Positions 54,261-63,506 of a DNA stretch of 64,000 bases are shown one piece after another (positions within the stretch are counted from its first letter, which is position 1; each line of letters opens with the position of its first letter). The DNA lies in the NCBI RefSeq assembly GCF_003308995.1, contig NZ_QFFJ01000001.1, positions 2,666,001 through 2,730,000 of the forward strand. Reading direction: 5' to 3'. The notes beneath the pieces were generated by a model that was not told the DNA's origin, made no database searches, and worked only from the letters and a program-made list of their open reading frames with translations. A program made the position numbers and the translations under genes. This stretch comes from Chitinophaga flava. Lineage in GTDB: Bacteria; Bacteroidota; Bacteroidia; Chitinophagales; Chitinophagaceae.

Positions 54261-55842
54261 GATGTAAAAATTTAGAGGCGATATCAGGGCAGCCGGAAAG
54301 ATTGCAAATGTTCTTAATGATTTTCCCCGGCAGCAATTCTGGTTCCTGATCAAACACAGTTTTTATATTGGTCCATAATAACTCTTCAAAGAGGTAATGA
54401 AAGTTTTCTTCCATTCGTTTGCTGCCTTTATACCAACGCTTATACCCGACGTGGGTCAGTGGTTTTACAGTTTTAACGTGCAAAATATCGATCGTTCGCA
54501 CAAACTGATTAATAAATGAATAATCAGTATTATGATCATCAATTATCACCATGTACACCTTCTGTTGTTGAGCTAAAGCATTCATCTTTTCTACTATTTC
54601 TACCAGACTGCGAATTAAGGATTCATAAATCCGGGAATTTCTCTTTACAGCAGTATTATCATGGGGAATCCGTATTTCTATCACAATATCAGAATGAGGC
54701 ACATTTTTCATCATCGTTAAAAACCTTTCATTATCAGATTTCCCTTGATTAGAACTACCAGCAATGATATCTACCATATCTTCAGGCGGATTCTCCAGAA
54801 GCTGGATTGGAACACGAATTTTCTCTATTAGCTTTTCTTTAAAAATATCATCATAAAGCAATTTACAAACCCTATTCAGCCCACTATCCGGTGTTCCTGA
54901 AATAATAAAAAACGAGGGGCTTTTCCCTGACATTTCCAGGTCTGAAAACTCATCCACTTGCTCATTATAATTTAATATCTCCAGAACTTTCGGAAGTAGT
55001 TCAATACGCTGCCTTTTTCGGACAATATCAGTTTTGCCAGCTAATTTAAATTCACCGGGTACGTCCACCTTAAACAAATGCCCATATTCCACTTGTGAAG
55101 AAGAACCCACAAATTTACTTTGTACTTCTCTTGCAATATTTTCCCAAGATACTGACTCTGCTGTGTTGTCTTTAAGAAGATCAAGAAGCTGCCCGGTAAA
55201 TTTACTATTCGTATTCCGTTCCCCAGCCAAGGCTAACTCATAGTCCCTTGTTGCAGCAAGATAAAATCTTGACATTGGTATTCCATTATCCCTACCATCC
55301 TTCATTTTACGCCTGAAATACTGACTAACATTCAGCATACCTCCGGAAAAACAGCAATCACAGATTACCAGAATATGTCCAAATCGGTATTTTTCCAGTT
55401 TGCGCAAAATATCACTTGCTTCAACCCAGAAAGATTCGTCCTTGATTTTTCTAGGGTCCTCTATATAAGGAACCCAGAAGAAATCGTTTTTTTCAGAATC
55501 CGTAGAATCTCCATGACCTGAAAAATAAATAATAAGATTGTTAGTAGGGTTGTTTATTGGTGACTCAATTATATCACCCAGTGCATACAAAATATTTTCT
55601 CTTGTAGCTTCTTCATTATATAATACCTCTCCTTTTACAACATCATTAAACTCCTTTGTCAATACCTCAATCAGATCTTTACAATCTTTCACACAATTCG
55701 GTAACGGTTTGTCCCGATAATTATCAATACCTATAGCAAAAATATAGGTCTTCCCTTCACTTTTTTCCGCGCTTAGTGTTGGGTTTGTGGATCGTTTGCC
55801 AATAAAAGGTTCTTTTGTCACTTCAGACTCCGATTCAACCAT
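54253..55842 (-). CDS. Caspase-family protease fused to a degenerate STAND-like NTPase domain
   Basis: 529 residues, first gene of the operon. Residues about 30-262 are a caspase-fold peptidase: FAIGIDNYRDKPLPNCVKDC, His110 in IIYFSGHGD and Cys164 in ICDCCFSGG. Residues about 285-529 look like a STAND/NACHT-type NTPase whose P-loop has decayed: IISGTPDSGLNRVCKLLY lacks the lysine and the hydroxyl residue, while VYMVIIDDHN resembles Walker B. Inactive STAND domains are known in such conflict systems. It would act as a sensor or docking unit for the protease. Start at ATG 55842; the stop overlaps the MoxR start by 8 bp. The promoter is not clear: no full TTTG-N19-TAnnTTTG was seen upstream. Confidence 0.9.
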   Translation of the reverse strand: MVESESEVTKEPFIGKRSTNPTLSAEKSEGKTYIFAIGIDNYRDKPLPNCVKDCKDLIEVLTKEFNDVVKGEVLYNEEATRENILYALGDIIESPINNPTNNLIIYFSGHGDSTDSEKNDFFWVPYIEDPRKIKDESFWVEASDILRKLEKYRFGHILVICDCCFSGGMLNVSQYFRRKMKDGRDNGIPMSRFYLAATRDYELALAGERNTNSKFTGQLLDLLKDNTAESVSWENIAREVQSKFVGSSSQVEYGHLFKVDVPGEFKLAGKTDIVRKRQRIELLPKVLEILNYNEQVDEFSDLEMSGKSPSFFIISGTPDSGLNRVCKLLYDDIFKEKLIEKIRVPIQLLENPPEDMVDIIAGSSNQGKSDNERFLTMMKNVPHSDIVIEIRIPHDNTAVKRNSRIYESLIRSLVEIVEKMNALAQQQKVYMVIIDDHNTDYSFINQFVRTIDILHVKTVKPLTHVGYKRWYKGSKRMEENFHYLFEELLWTNIKTVFDQEPELLPGKIIKNICNLSGCPDIASKFLHHD

Positions 55843-56214
55843 AATAAAGGTTTTGACATATCTGCTTTCAAATGCTGCCAGGTATTATTTACGGGATATC
55901 CTGAATAAAAATGATTCAGATGGGGCTGCAAAACCTTGTACTTCCCGGTACTCCGACCAATTTTTCAAGCTACAGAATGAAAATACAACAAGGTAAATAT
56001 ATAGTTTTTTTATTACTCAACCAATAGCTATATTGTTGTAAACTAGGAGGTTAACCATTAGCCTGCCACCACCTAAAAAAGGTATCGCGGTTTAATTATC
56101 TTGTTTATTATAGTTTAATTTATTTTACTACTTTTAAGTAATTCCGCGTGTGGAAGCTGAATTCGTAACATATCGTTAATAATAAGCTTTCCATGATTTA
56201 TATACTTTTGTGTT
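55843..56214. other. Divergent intergenic region between the caspase operon and the ECF sigma gene
   Basis: 372 bp, AT-rich, without a gene. A partial inverted repeat TAGGAGGT / ACCACCTA (about 56045-56075) is visible. TACTTTTG at 56203-56210 fits a -7 element but lies only 4 bp before the sigma factor's ATG. No good promoter was seen for the caspase operon. No tRNA-like direct repeat matching the tRNA-Ser 3' end was found. Confidence 0.5.
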
Positions 56215-56805
56215 ATGAGGAACAATGAGCAGATTAGATCTCTCTTTCAAAAAGTCTGCAGTGATGATATGCAGGCATACAATGAGTTATATCTTGCTTT
56301 GTGCCAGCAGCTGCTTCATTTTTCCGCCGCGATCGTCTCGTCTTTCCATCTTGCAGAAGAAGTAGTTTCCGATGTTTTTGTTACCCTATGGCAAAAGCGC
56401 CATCAGTTGTCGCATGTAGAAAACCCTGTTGTTTACCTGTATGTCATTACCAAAAATCTTTCATTAAACACGTTACAGCAACAACGTCGTCACCTACACG
56501 AAAACCTGGAATTACTGGATACTGCTGCACTGATAATAGCGCCGGATGCAGAGAGCAGTATGATCTCCGCGGAAGTGTCGCAGAAGATAGAATCAGCCAT
56601 ACGTAGCCTGCCGGCCCGCTGCCAGCTTATCTTCCGGCTCGTAAAACACGACCGGCTCAGTTACCGCGAAGTAGCAGATCTGCTTAATATCTCCCCAAAA
56701 ACCGTTGATGCCCAACTGGCTACTGCCGTTAAAAAAATATCCCAGGCAGTACGTTTTGACCTGTCCAGCGAACTGGCAAAATCCTACCTCCACCTCGACT
56801 CCTAA
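56215..56805 (+). CDS. ECF-type RNA polymerase sigma factor
   Basis: 196 residues with region 2 (YNELYLALCQQLLHFSAAIV, EEVVSDVFVTLWQKRHQL) and region 4 (RLSYREVADLLNISPKTVDAQL, helix-turn-helix). Regions 1 and 3 are absent, as usual for extracytoplasmic-function sigma factors. It heads a fecR-susC-susD set, so it is the sigma factor of a cell-surface signalling system: ligand binding at SusC is passed through its STN domain to FecR, which controls this sigma factor. It probably drives the susCD operon and possibly itself. Confidence 0.93.
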   Translation: MRNNEQIRSLFQKVCSDDMQAYNELYLALCQQLLHFSAAIVSSFHLAEEVVSDVFVTLWQKRHQLSHVENPVVYLYVITKNLSLNTLQQQRRHLHENLELLDTAALIIAPDAESSMISAEVSQKIESAIRSLPARCQLIFRLVKHDRLSYREVADLLNISPKTVDAQLATAVKKISQAVRFDLSSELAKSYLHLDS

Positions 56806-56868
56806 TTTTTTTTCAAAACGCATAGGGAATTCCGATGCGTAATACTGTCCTTTTAATATCTGAAGATC

Positions 56869-57954
56869 ATGGATCAGGAAAGATTATATACCCTACTGAC
56901 CAGGGAAATCGCCAACGAACTCACGCCCGCAGAGGCAGAGGAACTGCAGCAACTACTGCAGCAGTATCCGCATGCCTCTTATATCCGGGAAGTGTTTACA
57001 AAACCCTGGCAGGAAACAAGCTATGGAAGCACTCCTGAGCAGCTGCAACAAATGCAGGCCAGACACCTGCAACGTCTGCAGGCAGCCACCTCTTCAGCAG
57101 CAACCATCACCGATGACGTAACCACTACCACCCCGGTACGCCGCCTCTGGTGGCGCGTAGCTGGCGTTGCAGCCAGCATCGCGCTGATAGCCTTCACCGG
57201 ATGGAAGCTGTTGTACCACCCTGCCACCCAACCGTTGCCGCTGGAAAAACTGGTAACGTCGAAGGGTACACGCTCTCAACTGTTATTACCGGATGGCTCC
57301 CATGTATGGCTGAATGCAGGCAGTAAACTGAACTATCCACCAACATTTGCCGCCGGCCAGCCAAGAATGGTGGAACTGGAAGGAGAAGCCTTTTTTGAGA
57401 TTGCCACTGATGTCAACAGACCCTTTCGGGTAAAAACCAAATCCTTTACCATACTGGTATTGGGCACCTCTTTTAATGTGCGGGCTTACCCGGAAGAAGA
57501 CAGTGCCGTCACCTCTCTGGTAAATGGTGCCGTAGAAGTACAGCTGGACCAGGTCGGCCAGCAAAAAGTCCTGCTTCGTCCAAATGAAAAACTGACGGTG
57601 CCCGCCGGATTGTTTGCCAATCCGGATGATGCACGGCTACACGAAAACGAAACAGGAAAATTACAGATCCCGATATACAAACAACAACTGACACAGGTAA
57701 AAGACAGCATCGTTTCTGAAACAGCCTGGGTAAAAAATAAACTGGCATTCAAACATCTGGAACTTGAAAAAGTAACGGCATTGCTGGAACAATGGTATGG
57801 CGTGGAAATAGGCTTCCATAACGAAGAGAAGAAACGACTGTACTTTACCGGTATGTTTGAAACAGATAGTCTAGATGAAGTCCTGGATGCATTAACATCT
57901 ACAGGGTCATTTACTTACACTAAAGATACAAGAGGAAAAATCTGGATTGAATAG
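56869..57954 (+). CDS. FecR family anti-sigma factor
   Basis: 361 residues. An N-terminal cytoplasmic part (1 to about 85, binds the sigma factor), one membrane helix (about 88-106, VAGVAASIALIAFTGWKLLY), then periplasmic FecR domain (about 118-215, VTSKGTRSQLLLPDGSHVWL, FFEIATDVNRPFRVKT, LGTSFNVRAYPEE) and a C-terminal DUF4974 domain (about 285-361) that meets the STN domain of the receptor. It lies 63 bp after the sigma gene and 190 bp before susC. Confidence 0.93.
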   Translation: MDQERLYTLLTREIANELTPAEAEELQQLLQQYPHASYIREVFTKPWQETSYGSTPEQLQQMQARHLQRLQAATSSAATITDDVTTTTPVRRLWWRVAGVAASIALIAFTGWKLLYHPATQPLPLEKLVTSKGTRSQLLLPDGSHVWLNAGSKLNYPPTFAAGQPRMVELEGEAFFEIATDVNRPFRVKTKSFTILVLGTSFNVRAYPEEDSAVTSLVNGAVEVQLDQVGQQKVLLRPNEKLTVPAGLFANPDDARLHENETGKLQIPIYKQQLTQVKDSIVSETAWVKNKLAFKHLELEKVTALLEQWYGVEIGFHNEEKKRLYFTGMFETDSLDEVLDALTSTGSFTYTKDTRGKIWIE

Positions 57955-58033
57955 TCCAATCTGTTTAACATAAAACTAACCATATGGCTTAATTCACATC
58001 TTACAACACTGATTCCAACTTACTTCCTTAGCG

Positions 58034-58079
58034 GATAAAGAAAACGGGAAATGTTCGCACCATTCCCCGCTCATTTATC
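58034..58079 (+). promoter_or_regulatory. Nested hairpin ahead of susC
   Basis: An inner inverted repeat CGGGAAATG (58045-58053) / CATTCCCCG (58061-58069), 8 of 9 paired, lies inside an outer repeat GATAAA (58034-58039) / TTTATC (58074-58079). No T-tract follows. It could be an operator or an mRNA leader structure. Confidence 0.4.
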
Positions 58080-58144
58080 GGTTAACGGCTTTGTATTGTC
58101 TTTTGCGCAACAAACAAAAATTAATTAACCAACAAAACAAATTT

Positions 58145-61100
58145 ATGAAAAAAAACACAGTGGACAATTGTGCCCTGCAACGGCGGGGCTTGTATAAGCT
58201 GTTAATTTTTATGAAATTTCTTACACTATTCATAACGGTAGCCTGCCTGCATCTGAGTGCTGCAGTGCGCTCCCAGTCAAGGATAACGTTGAAGATATCA
58301 CAGGTACAGCTTGAAAAAGCACTGGTCATGCTGGAAAAGACCAGTAGCTATCGCTTTGTGTACAATGATGATAATCTTCCGTTGCATCTCAAAGTATCGC
58401 TGGATGCCAACGAGCTGTCTATCGACAAAGTAATGGGGCAATTGCTGAACAAAACAGCACTGGGGTACCGTATCATTCCGGGTAACCTTATCGTGATCGC
58501 TCCTGCAGCCATTGTAAGCAAAGATGTGGTTGTAAAGGGAAAGATCATCACCCCTGCAGGCGAGGCACTTCCCGGCGTTACCGTACGGCTGAAAAATACA
58601 GCCGTTGGCGTTACAACAGACGCTAAAGGTAATTTCGAAATAAAAGTGCCGGAAAACGCCGTACTGGTTGTTTCTTACATAGGGTTCAACCAACAGGAGG
58701 TTAGTCTTAATGGAAGAGATAATGTGACCATCACTATGGAGCCTTCCAAAAACTCTATGGAAGAAGTGATCGTAGTGGGTTATGGCACCCAGAAAAAAAT
58801 CAATGTTACAGGCGCCATCGACCAGATCAGCGGAAAACAGCTGGCAGAAAGACCGATAGCCAATGTTATGCAGGGTCTGCAAGGTGTGAGTCCTGGCTTG
58901 AATATCACCTACAAAGGCGGTGCTCCCGGCCAGACTCCTAAAATCAATATCCGTGGTGTAACCTCCCTGAATGACAAAACAGATGCACCCTTAATCATTA
59001 TTGATGGTATCACCGCAGCCACCGACGACCTGCTGCGGCTGAACCCTTCCGACATCGCTTCCATTTCTGTATTGCGCGACGCTGCCTCTGCGGCCATCTA
59101 TGGTGCCCGTGCTGCTTTTGGCGTGATCCTCATCACCACCAAACAAGGTACCACCGGCGGCCGGCAATCTGTCAGCTATAACAACTACTTCGCGAAATCC
59201 CGCCGAACTGTAATGCCGGATGCGGTAACCGATCCTTATATCGTTTCCCGTGTAATGGAAACAGCCACGCATAATACCCCCTGGGCCTATGTGAGCTATT
59301 CCGATGAATACTATAAATGGGCCAGAGAAAGGTCGGATGATCCTTCCCTCCCGGATACCCGCATCGACCCCAGCGACCCTTCCAAATGGGCTTATATGGG
59401 CAGCAATAACTGGAACGATTACTTCTTCAGTAAGTCTAACTTCTCCCAATACCATAGTATCTCTTTGAACGGCTCCGCTGAAACAGCGAAAAAAATGCCG
59501 GTGTCATACCTGCTTTCAGCCGACTTCACCGATGAGAACGGCCTTAACAGACTGGCTAAAGACAAATGGGACCGCTATGGGCTGCGCAATAAAATCAATA
59601 TTAAACCATTGAGCTGGCTGCAGGTAGACAATAACCTCAGCATATACCAGACCAAAGCGGATGCACCTACCTATAAAATCACCGACGTTTATTACCTGCA
59701 ACCCACTATGGTGGCGGTAAATCCTGATGGCACCTGGGCCAACACCAGCGCCGGACGCCTGGCAGCACAACTTGTAGACGGCGGCAGGACCACACAAACA
59801 CGCTTCGGCTTCCAGAACGTAATCAGAGGCGTAGCCTCCTTCCTCAACAACGACCTGCAGATTACCGGTGACGCCAGCTTCAAACGGGAACAATGGAAAT
59901 ATCATACAGACTCCAAAAAATACAATATCGGCTTCGGCCCCAATGATATCCGTCAGGAAGGTGGTACAGGATATGTGGCAGAAAACAATGCCATGGCTAT
60001 CCACGATGTATATGACCTCTATGCCAACTATCACAAAACCCTCGGCAAAGACCACAAAATCCAGCTGTTGGGCGGCTTTAACCAGGAGAGCTATGAATGG
60101 AATAAATTAAATGTTACCAAACAAGGACTTATCTCTTCATCCCTGCCTTATATAGCACTGACCAGCGGTGATAGCAAACTGGGCACCGATTATACAGCCT
60201 ATGCAATCAGAAGTTTCTTTGGCAGGATCAACTATACCTACAAAGACCGTTATATCATCGAAGCCAATGGCCGCTATGATGGCTCCTCACGCTTCCCTTC
60301 CAACAAACGCTGGGGACTCTTCCCTTCCATCTCAGGAGCCTGGATCGCCAGTGAAGAAAGTTTCATGAAAGGTATTTCCAAACAATTACCAACACTTAAA
60401 ATCAGAGCTTCTTACGGAAACCTGGGCAACCAGAGCGTTAGCGATTTCGGATATATCCAGACACTTCCTACCGATCTTTCCGGTTATCTGATCGGAGGGA
60501 ATATCAATCAAACCATCATCAAAAGCGCACCGAATATCCTCGTAGATCCCAACAACTATACCTGGGAAAAGGTAACCACAGCCAACATAGGCACAGACGT
60601 GGGATTGTGGGGCAACATTGTACAGGCTACTTTTGATTATTATATACGTAATACCATCGGTATGCTGTCGAAAGGTGTGGAGTTGCCGGCAGTACTCGGC
60701 ACAGCACCTCCCATGCAGAATTCTGCAGACCTCTCTACCCGTGGCTGGGAGCTTACACTTGGCTACCACAATACCTTCAACGTTGGGGGTGACCCACTGA
60801 GCTTTGGTGCAAAAGTGTTTGTGTCTGATGATAAGACGAAGATCACCCGTTTCAAAAATGATCAGCAACTGCTGAATACTTACCGGGAAGGACAGACCCT
60901 TGGCGAAATCTGGGGCCTTGTTAATGATGGCGTCTTCAAAAACAAAGATGAAATCAAAGCCCTGGATGAAAAAGCGATCATTCCCTGGGGAGCCCTCGAT
61001 ATCGTACCCGGATGGCCTAAATACAAAGATCTCAACGGTGATGGCAAAATTGATCGTGGTCCAAGTACCAAAGATCCTCAGGACCTCACTATCATTGGCA

Positions 61101-61672
61101 ACAGCAGTCCGCGCTACCGTTTCGGCATCAACCTGGACGCCAGCTGGAAAGGTTTTGATATAAACGTTTTCCTGCAAGGCATCGCCAAGATGGATTATTA
61201 TCCGCACCATTATCTCTTCTGGGGGCCTTATCAACAGCCGTATGCCAGCATTTACCCATGGAACCTCGACTACTACCGCGGTACAGCTGACGATGCTTCC
61301 CTGCGCGCACAGCACTCCCAGTCCTATATCAAGGCCGGCCTCGCAGATGCCAATCCAAATGGCTATTTCCCTGTATTACAGTCATGGCTGGCGGACAACA
61401 ACTATGGCAGCGGCCTGGATATCCCGCAAACAAAATATCTGCTGAACGCGGCCTATCTCCGTGTCAAAAACCTGACGATAGGATATACACTGCCGCAATC
61501 TGTTTTAAAACGTTACCGTATCTCACGCTTACGTGTATTTGTCTCCGGTGAAAACCTCTTCGAGTTTTCTGCCATCAAAAAATATCTCGATCCGGAATCC
61601 ATTACAGATGGCTACGGATGGGCATATCCTTATCAGCGCAAATATGCTGTAGGTATCAATCTTGACCTGTAA
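58145..61672 (+). CDS. SusC/RagA-type TonB-dependent transporter with STN signalling domain
   Basis: About 1175 residues from ATG 58145 (MKKNTVDNCALQRRGLYKL); the frame opens earlier at 58091. A signal peptide is followed by an STN (secretin/TonB N-terminal) domain (SQVQLEKALVMLEKTSSYRF, about residues 55-125), a carboxypeptidase-like domain (GKIITPAGEALPGVTVRLK), the SusC plug (VVVGYGTQKKINVTGAI, GAPGQTPKINIRGVTSL, SVLRDAASAAIYGARAAFG) and a barrel ending YAVGINLDL. The STN domain marks it as a signal-transducing transporter for the upstream FecR/ECF pair. It imports a large substrate with SusD. No glycoside hydrolase is seen before the window end. Confidence 0.95.
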   Translation: MKKNTVDNCALQRRGLYKLLIFMKFLTLFITVACLHLSAAVRSQSRITLKISQVQLEKALVMLEKTSSYRFVYNDDNLPLHLKVSLDANELSIDKVMGQLLNKTALGYRIIPGNLIVIAPAAIVSKDVVVKGKIITPAGEALPGVTVRLKNTAVGVTTDAKGNFEIKVPENAVLVVSYIGFNQQEVSLNGRDNVTITMEPSKNSMEEVIVVGYGTQKKINVTGAIDQISGKQLAERPIANVMQGLQGVSPGLNITYKGGAPGQTPKINIRGVTSLNDKTDAPLIIIDGITAATDDLLRLNPSDIASISVLRDAASAAIYGARAAFGVILITTKQGTTGGRQSVSYNNYFAKSRRTVMPDAVTDPYIVSRVMETATHNTPWAYVSYSDEYYKWARERSDDPSLPDTRIDPSDPSKWAYMGSNNWNDYFFSKSNFSQYHSISLNGSAETAKKMPVSYLLSADFTDENGLNRLAKDKWDRYGLRNKINIKPLSWLQVDNNLSIYQTKADAPTYKITDVYYLQPTMVAVNPDGTWANTSAGRLAAQLVDGGRTTQTRFGFQNVIRGVASFLNNDLQITGDASFKREQWKYHTDSKKYNIGFGPNDIRQEGGTGYVAENNAMAIHDVYDLYANYHKTLGKDHKIQLLGGFNQESYEWNKLNVTKQGLISSSLPYIALTSGDSKLGTDYTAYAIRSFFGRINYTYKDRYIIEANGRYDGSSRFPSNKRWGLFPSISGAWIASEESFMKGISKQLPTLKIRASYGNLGNQSVSDFGYIQTLPTDLSGYLIGGNINQTIIKSAPNILVDPNNYTWEKVTTANIGTDVGLWGNIVQATFDYYIRNTIGMLSKGVELPAVLGTAPPMQNSADLSTRGWELTLGYHNTFNVGGDPLSFGAKVFVSDDKTKITRFKNDQQLLNTYREGQTLGEIWGLVNDGVFKNKDEIKALDEKAIIPWGALDIVPGWPKYKDLNGDGKIDRGPSTKDPQDLTIIGNSSPRYRFGINLDASWKGFDINVFLQGIAKMDYYPHHYLFWGPYQQPYASIYPWNLDYYRGTADDASLRAQHSQSYIKAGLADANPNGYFPVLQSWLADNNYGSGLDIPQTKYLLNAAYLRVKNLTIGYTLPQSVLKRYRISRLRVFVSGENLFEFSAIKKYLDPESITDGYGWAYPYQRKYAVGINLDL

Positions 61673-61705
61673 TCCCTGATATGGTAATCTTTTAAACACC
61701 GTAAC

Positions 61706-63505
61706 ATGAAAAAAATTTCCATCATAATAATAACCGGTCTTCTGTTGGCCGGCACTGCCTGCAAAAAATCTTTTTTCGACCGGTATCCGCAGGATGCCAT
61801 CTCCCCACAGCTCTTTTTTAAATCAGAAGAAGATCTGGCATTGTATATCAATGGTCTGCTCTCTATGTCTGGCACAGGGATCTACTATGATGACCAAAGC
61901 AGCGACAATATGGCCACTACCGCTGCCAAAGAAGTCAAAAACATCATGACCGGTTCACCCAGCTCCAAAAATCTGCCTGATGGCTGGGACTGGGCACGTC
62001 TGCGCAACATCAATTATTTTCTGGAGAACTACAACAAAGCCCAGGCTACCCAGGATGTAAAAGACCATTATGCAGGCATGGCCAGATATTACCGCGCACT
62101 CTTTTATTTCGGTAAAATAAAACGTTATTCAGATGTGCCCTGGTATGGTCAGACAATGAACCCCAATGATACCGCACAACTGTATAAACCCTGTTCCCCG
62201 CGGGCGCTCGTAGTAGACAGTATGATGGCAGACCTTAGTTTTGCCGTCGCCCATATACGCAGCAACGTACCTTCCGGTACTCCCAACGTATGGGCCGCCA
62301 AAGCACTGTTTGCACGCATTGCACTATACGAAGGCACCTTCCGTAAATACCACCCGGAACTGAATCTGCAGGCCACTGCCGGACGTTTTCTGGATACCGC
62401 CATCAATGTAACACAGGATATTATTAAAAACGGCGGTTTCACCATCTATAACACCGGCAATCCTACTCAGGATTATGCCACGCTCTTTAGCAGTCAGGAC
62501 CTGCTCCAGAACAAGGAGGTGATACTGGCCTATCCTTATGATGCCAGCAAATCCGCCAGCAGCGGCGGTACCGGCACTGTCTTCGGAGACTACGAACAGT
62601 CACCTGCCCGCGACCTCGTACAGACTTACCTCATGAAAGATGGTACCCGCTACACCGATCAACCCGGATACGATCAAATGCAGTTTGTACAGGAGTTCCA
62701 GGACCGCGATCCCAGATTGAAGCAAACACTGGCCTGGCCCGGTTTTGTAAAAGCTGGTGATAACAAACCATATATCCAGCGTCTGAATAAAAACTTCTCC
62801 GGTTACCACCAGATAAAAGGTTTTACCAATACTACCGACAATATTATAGCAGGTAGTGTAGATGTACCAATGTACCGTTATGCTGAAACATTGCTGACTT
62901 ATGCAGAAGCAAAAGCCGAACAGGGAAGCCTTACACAAGCTGATCTTGACCAATCCATTAACCTGCTGCGGGCCCGCGTGCAAATGCCACCTGTCAGCCT
63001 GGCCATGGCCGGTGCAGACCCCGATATGATACTCGCAGCCAGGTATCCTGATGTAAGCGGCCCGATGAAAGGTGTCATCCTTGAAATACGCCGGGAAAGA
63101 AGGGTAGAACTGGCGATGGAAGGCTACCGTTTCGATGACCTGATGAGATGGCATGCCGGCAAGCTGCTCACCAAACAGCCCGAAGGCCTGTACTTCCCCG
63201 GACTCGGCAAATTTGACCTGACCGGAGATGGTGTTCCGGATATCATCCTGATAGATAAAAGTGCAGATATTCCAACAGATGATAAGAAGGAAAAAAATTC
63301 ACTGGGCGTAAACCTCATCTACTACAAAGCCGGTGCCTTCGGTGATAACGTGACCGTATATATGAAAAACGGTACCGCCGGCGGTGCACTGGTTACAGAG
63401 ATCACACCCAGAACATTCCTGGAACCTCAATACTACTACCGTCCGATTCCCTATACCCAAATGGTATTAAATCCTAATCTCAAACAAATTTTTGACTGGC
63501 AATAA
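61706..63505 (+). CDS. SusD/RagB family nutrient-binding outer-membrane lipoprotein
   Basis: 599 residues with a lipoprotein signal (LLAGTACKK, Cys20). TPR-like helices typical of SusD are present (YFLENYNKAQATQDVKDHYA, MARYYRALFYFGKIKRY), and the C-terminal family motifs VPMYRYAETLLTYAEAKAEQ and RRERRVELAMEGYRFDDLMRW. It covers the SusC barrel at the cell surface and captures the substrate. It lies 33 bp after susC and one base before the next gene. Confidence 0.95.
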   Translation: MKKISIIIITGLLLAGTACKKSFFDRYPQDAISPQLFFKSEEDLALYINGLLSMSGTGIYYDDQSSDNMATTAAKEVKNIMTGSPSSKNLPDGWDWARLRNINYFLENYNKAQATQDVKDHYAGMARYYRALFYFGKIKRYSDVPWYGQTMNPNDTAQLYKPCSPRALVVDSMMADLSFAVAHIRSNVPSGTPNVWAAKALFARIALYEGTFRKYHPELNLQATAGRFLDTAINVTQDIIKNGGFTIYNTGNPTQDYATLFSSQDLLQNKEVILAYPYDASKSASSGGTGTVFGDYEQSPARDLVQTYLMKDGTRYTDQPGYDQMQFVQEFQDRDPRLKQTLAWPGFVKAGDNKPYIQRLNKNFSGYHQIKGFTNTTDNIIAGSVDVPMYRYAETLLTYAEAKAEQGSLTQADLDQSINLLRARVQMPPVSLAMAGADPDMILAARYPDVSGPMKGVILEIRRERRVELAMEGYRFDDLMRWHAGKLLTKQPEGLYFPGLGKFDLTGDGVPDIILIDKSADIPTDDKKEKNSLGVNLIYYKAGAFGDNVTVYMKNGTAGGALVTEITPRTFLEPQYYYRPIPYTQMVLNPNLKQIFDWQ

Positions 63506-63506
63506 T

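Noticed and set aside
43966..56214. Integrated element with attachment repeats at the tRNA-Ser gene
   Set aside because: I looked for a second copy of the tRNA 3' end (TTCGAATCCCTTCTTCTCC region) beyond the cassette and found none, and no integrase is present; only the weaker 'acquired island' idea is kept.
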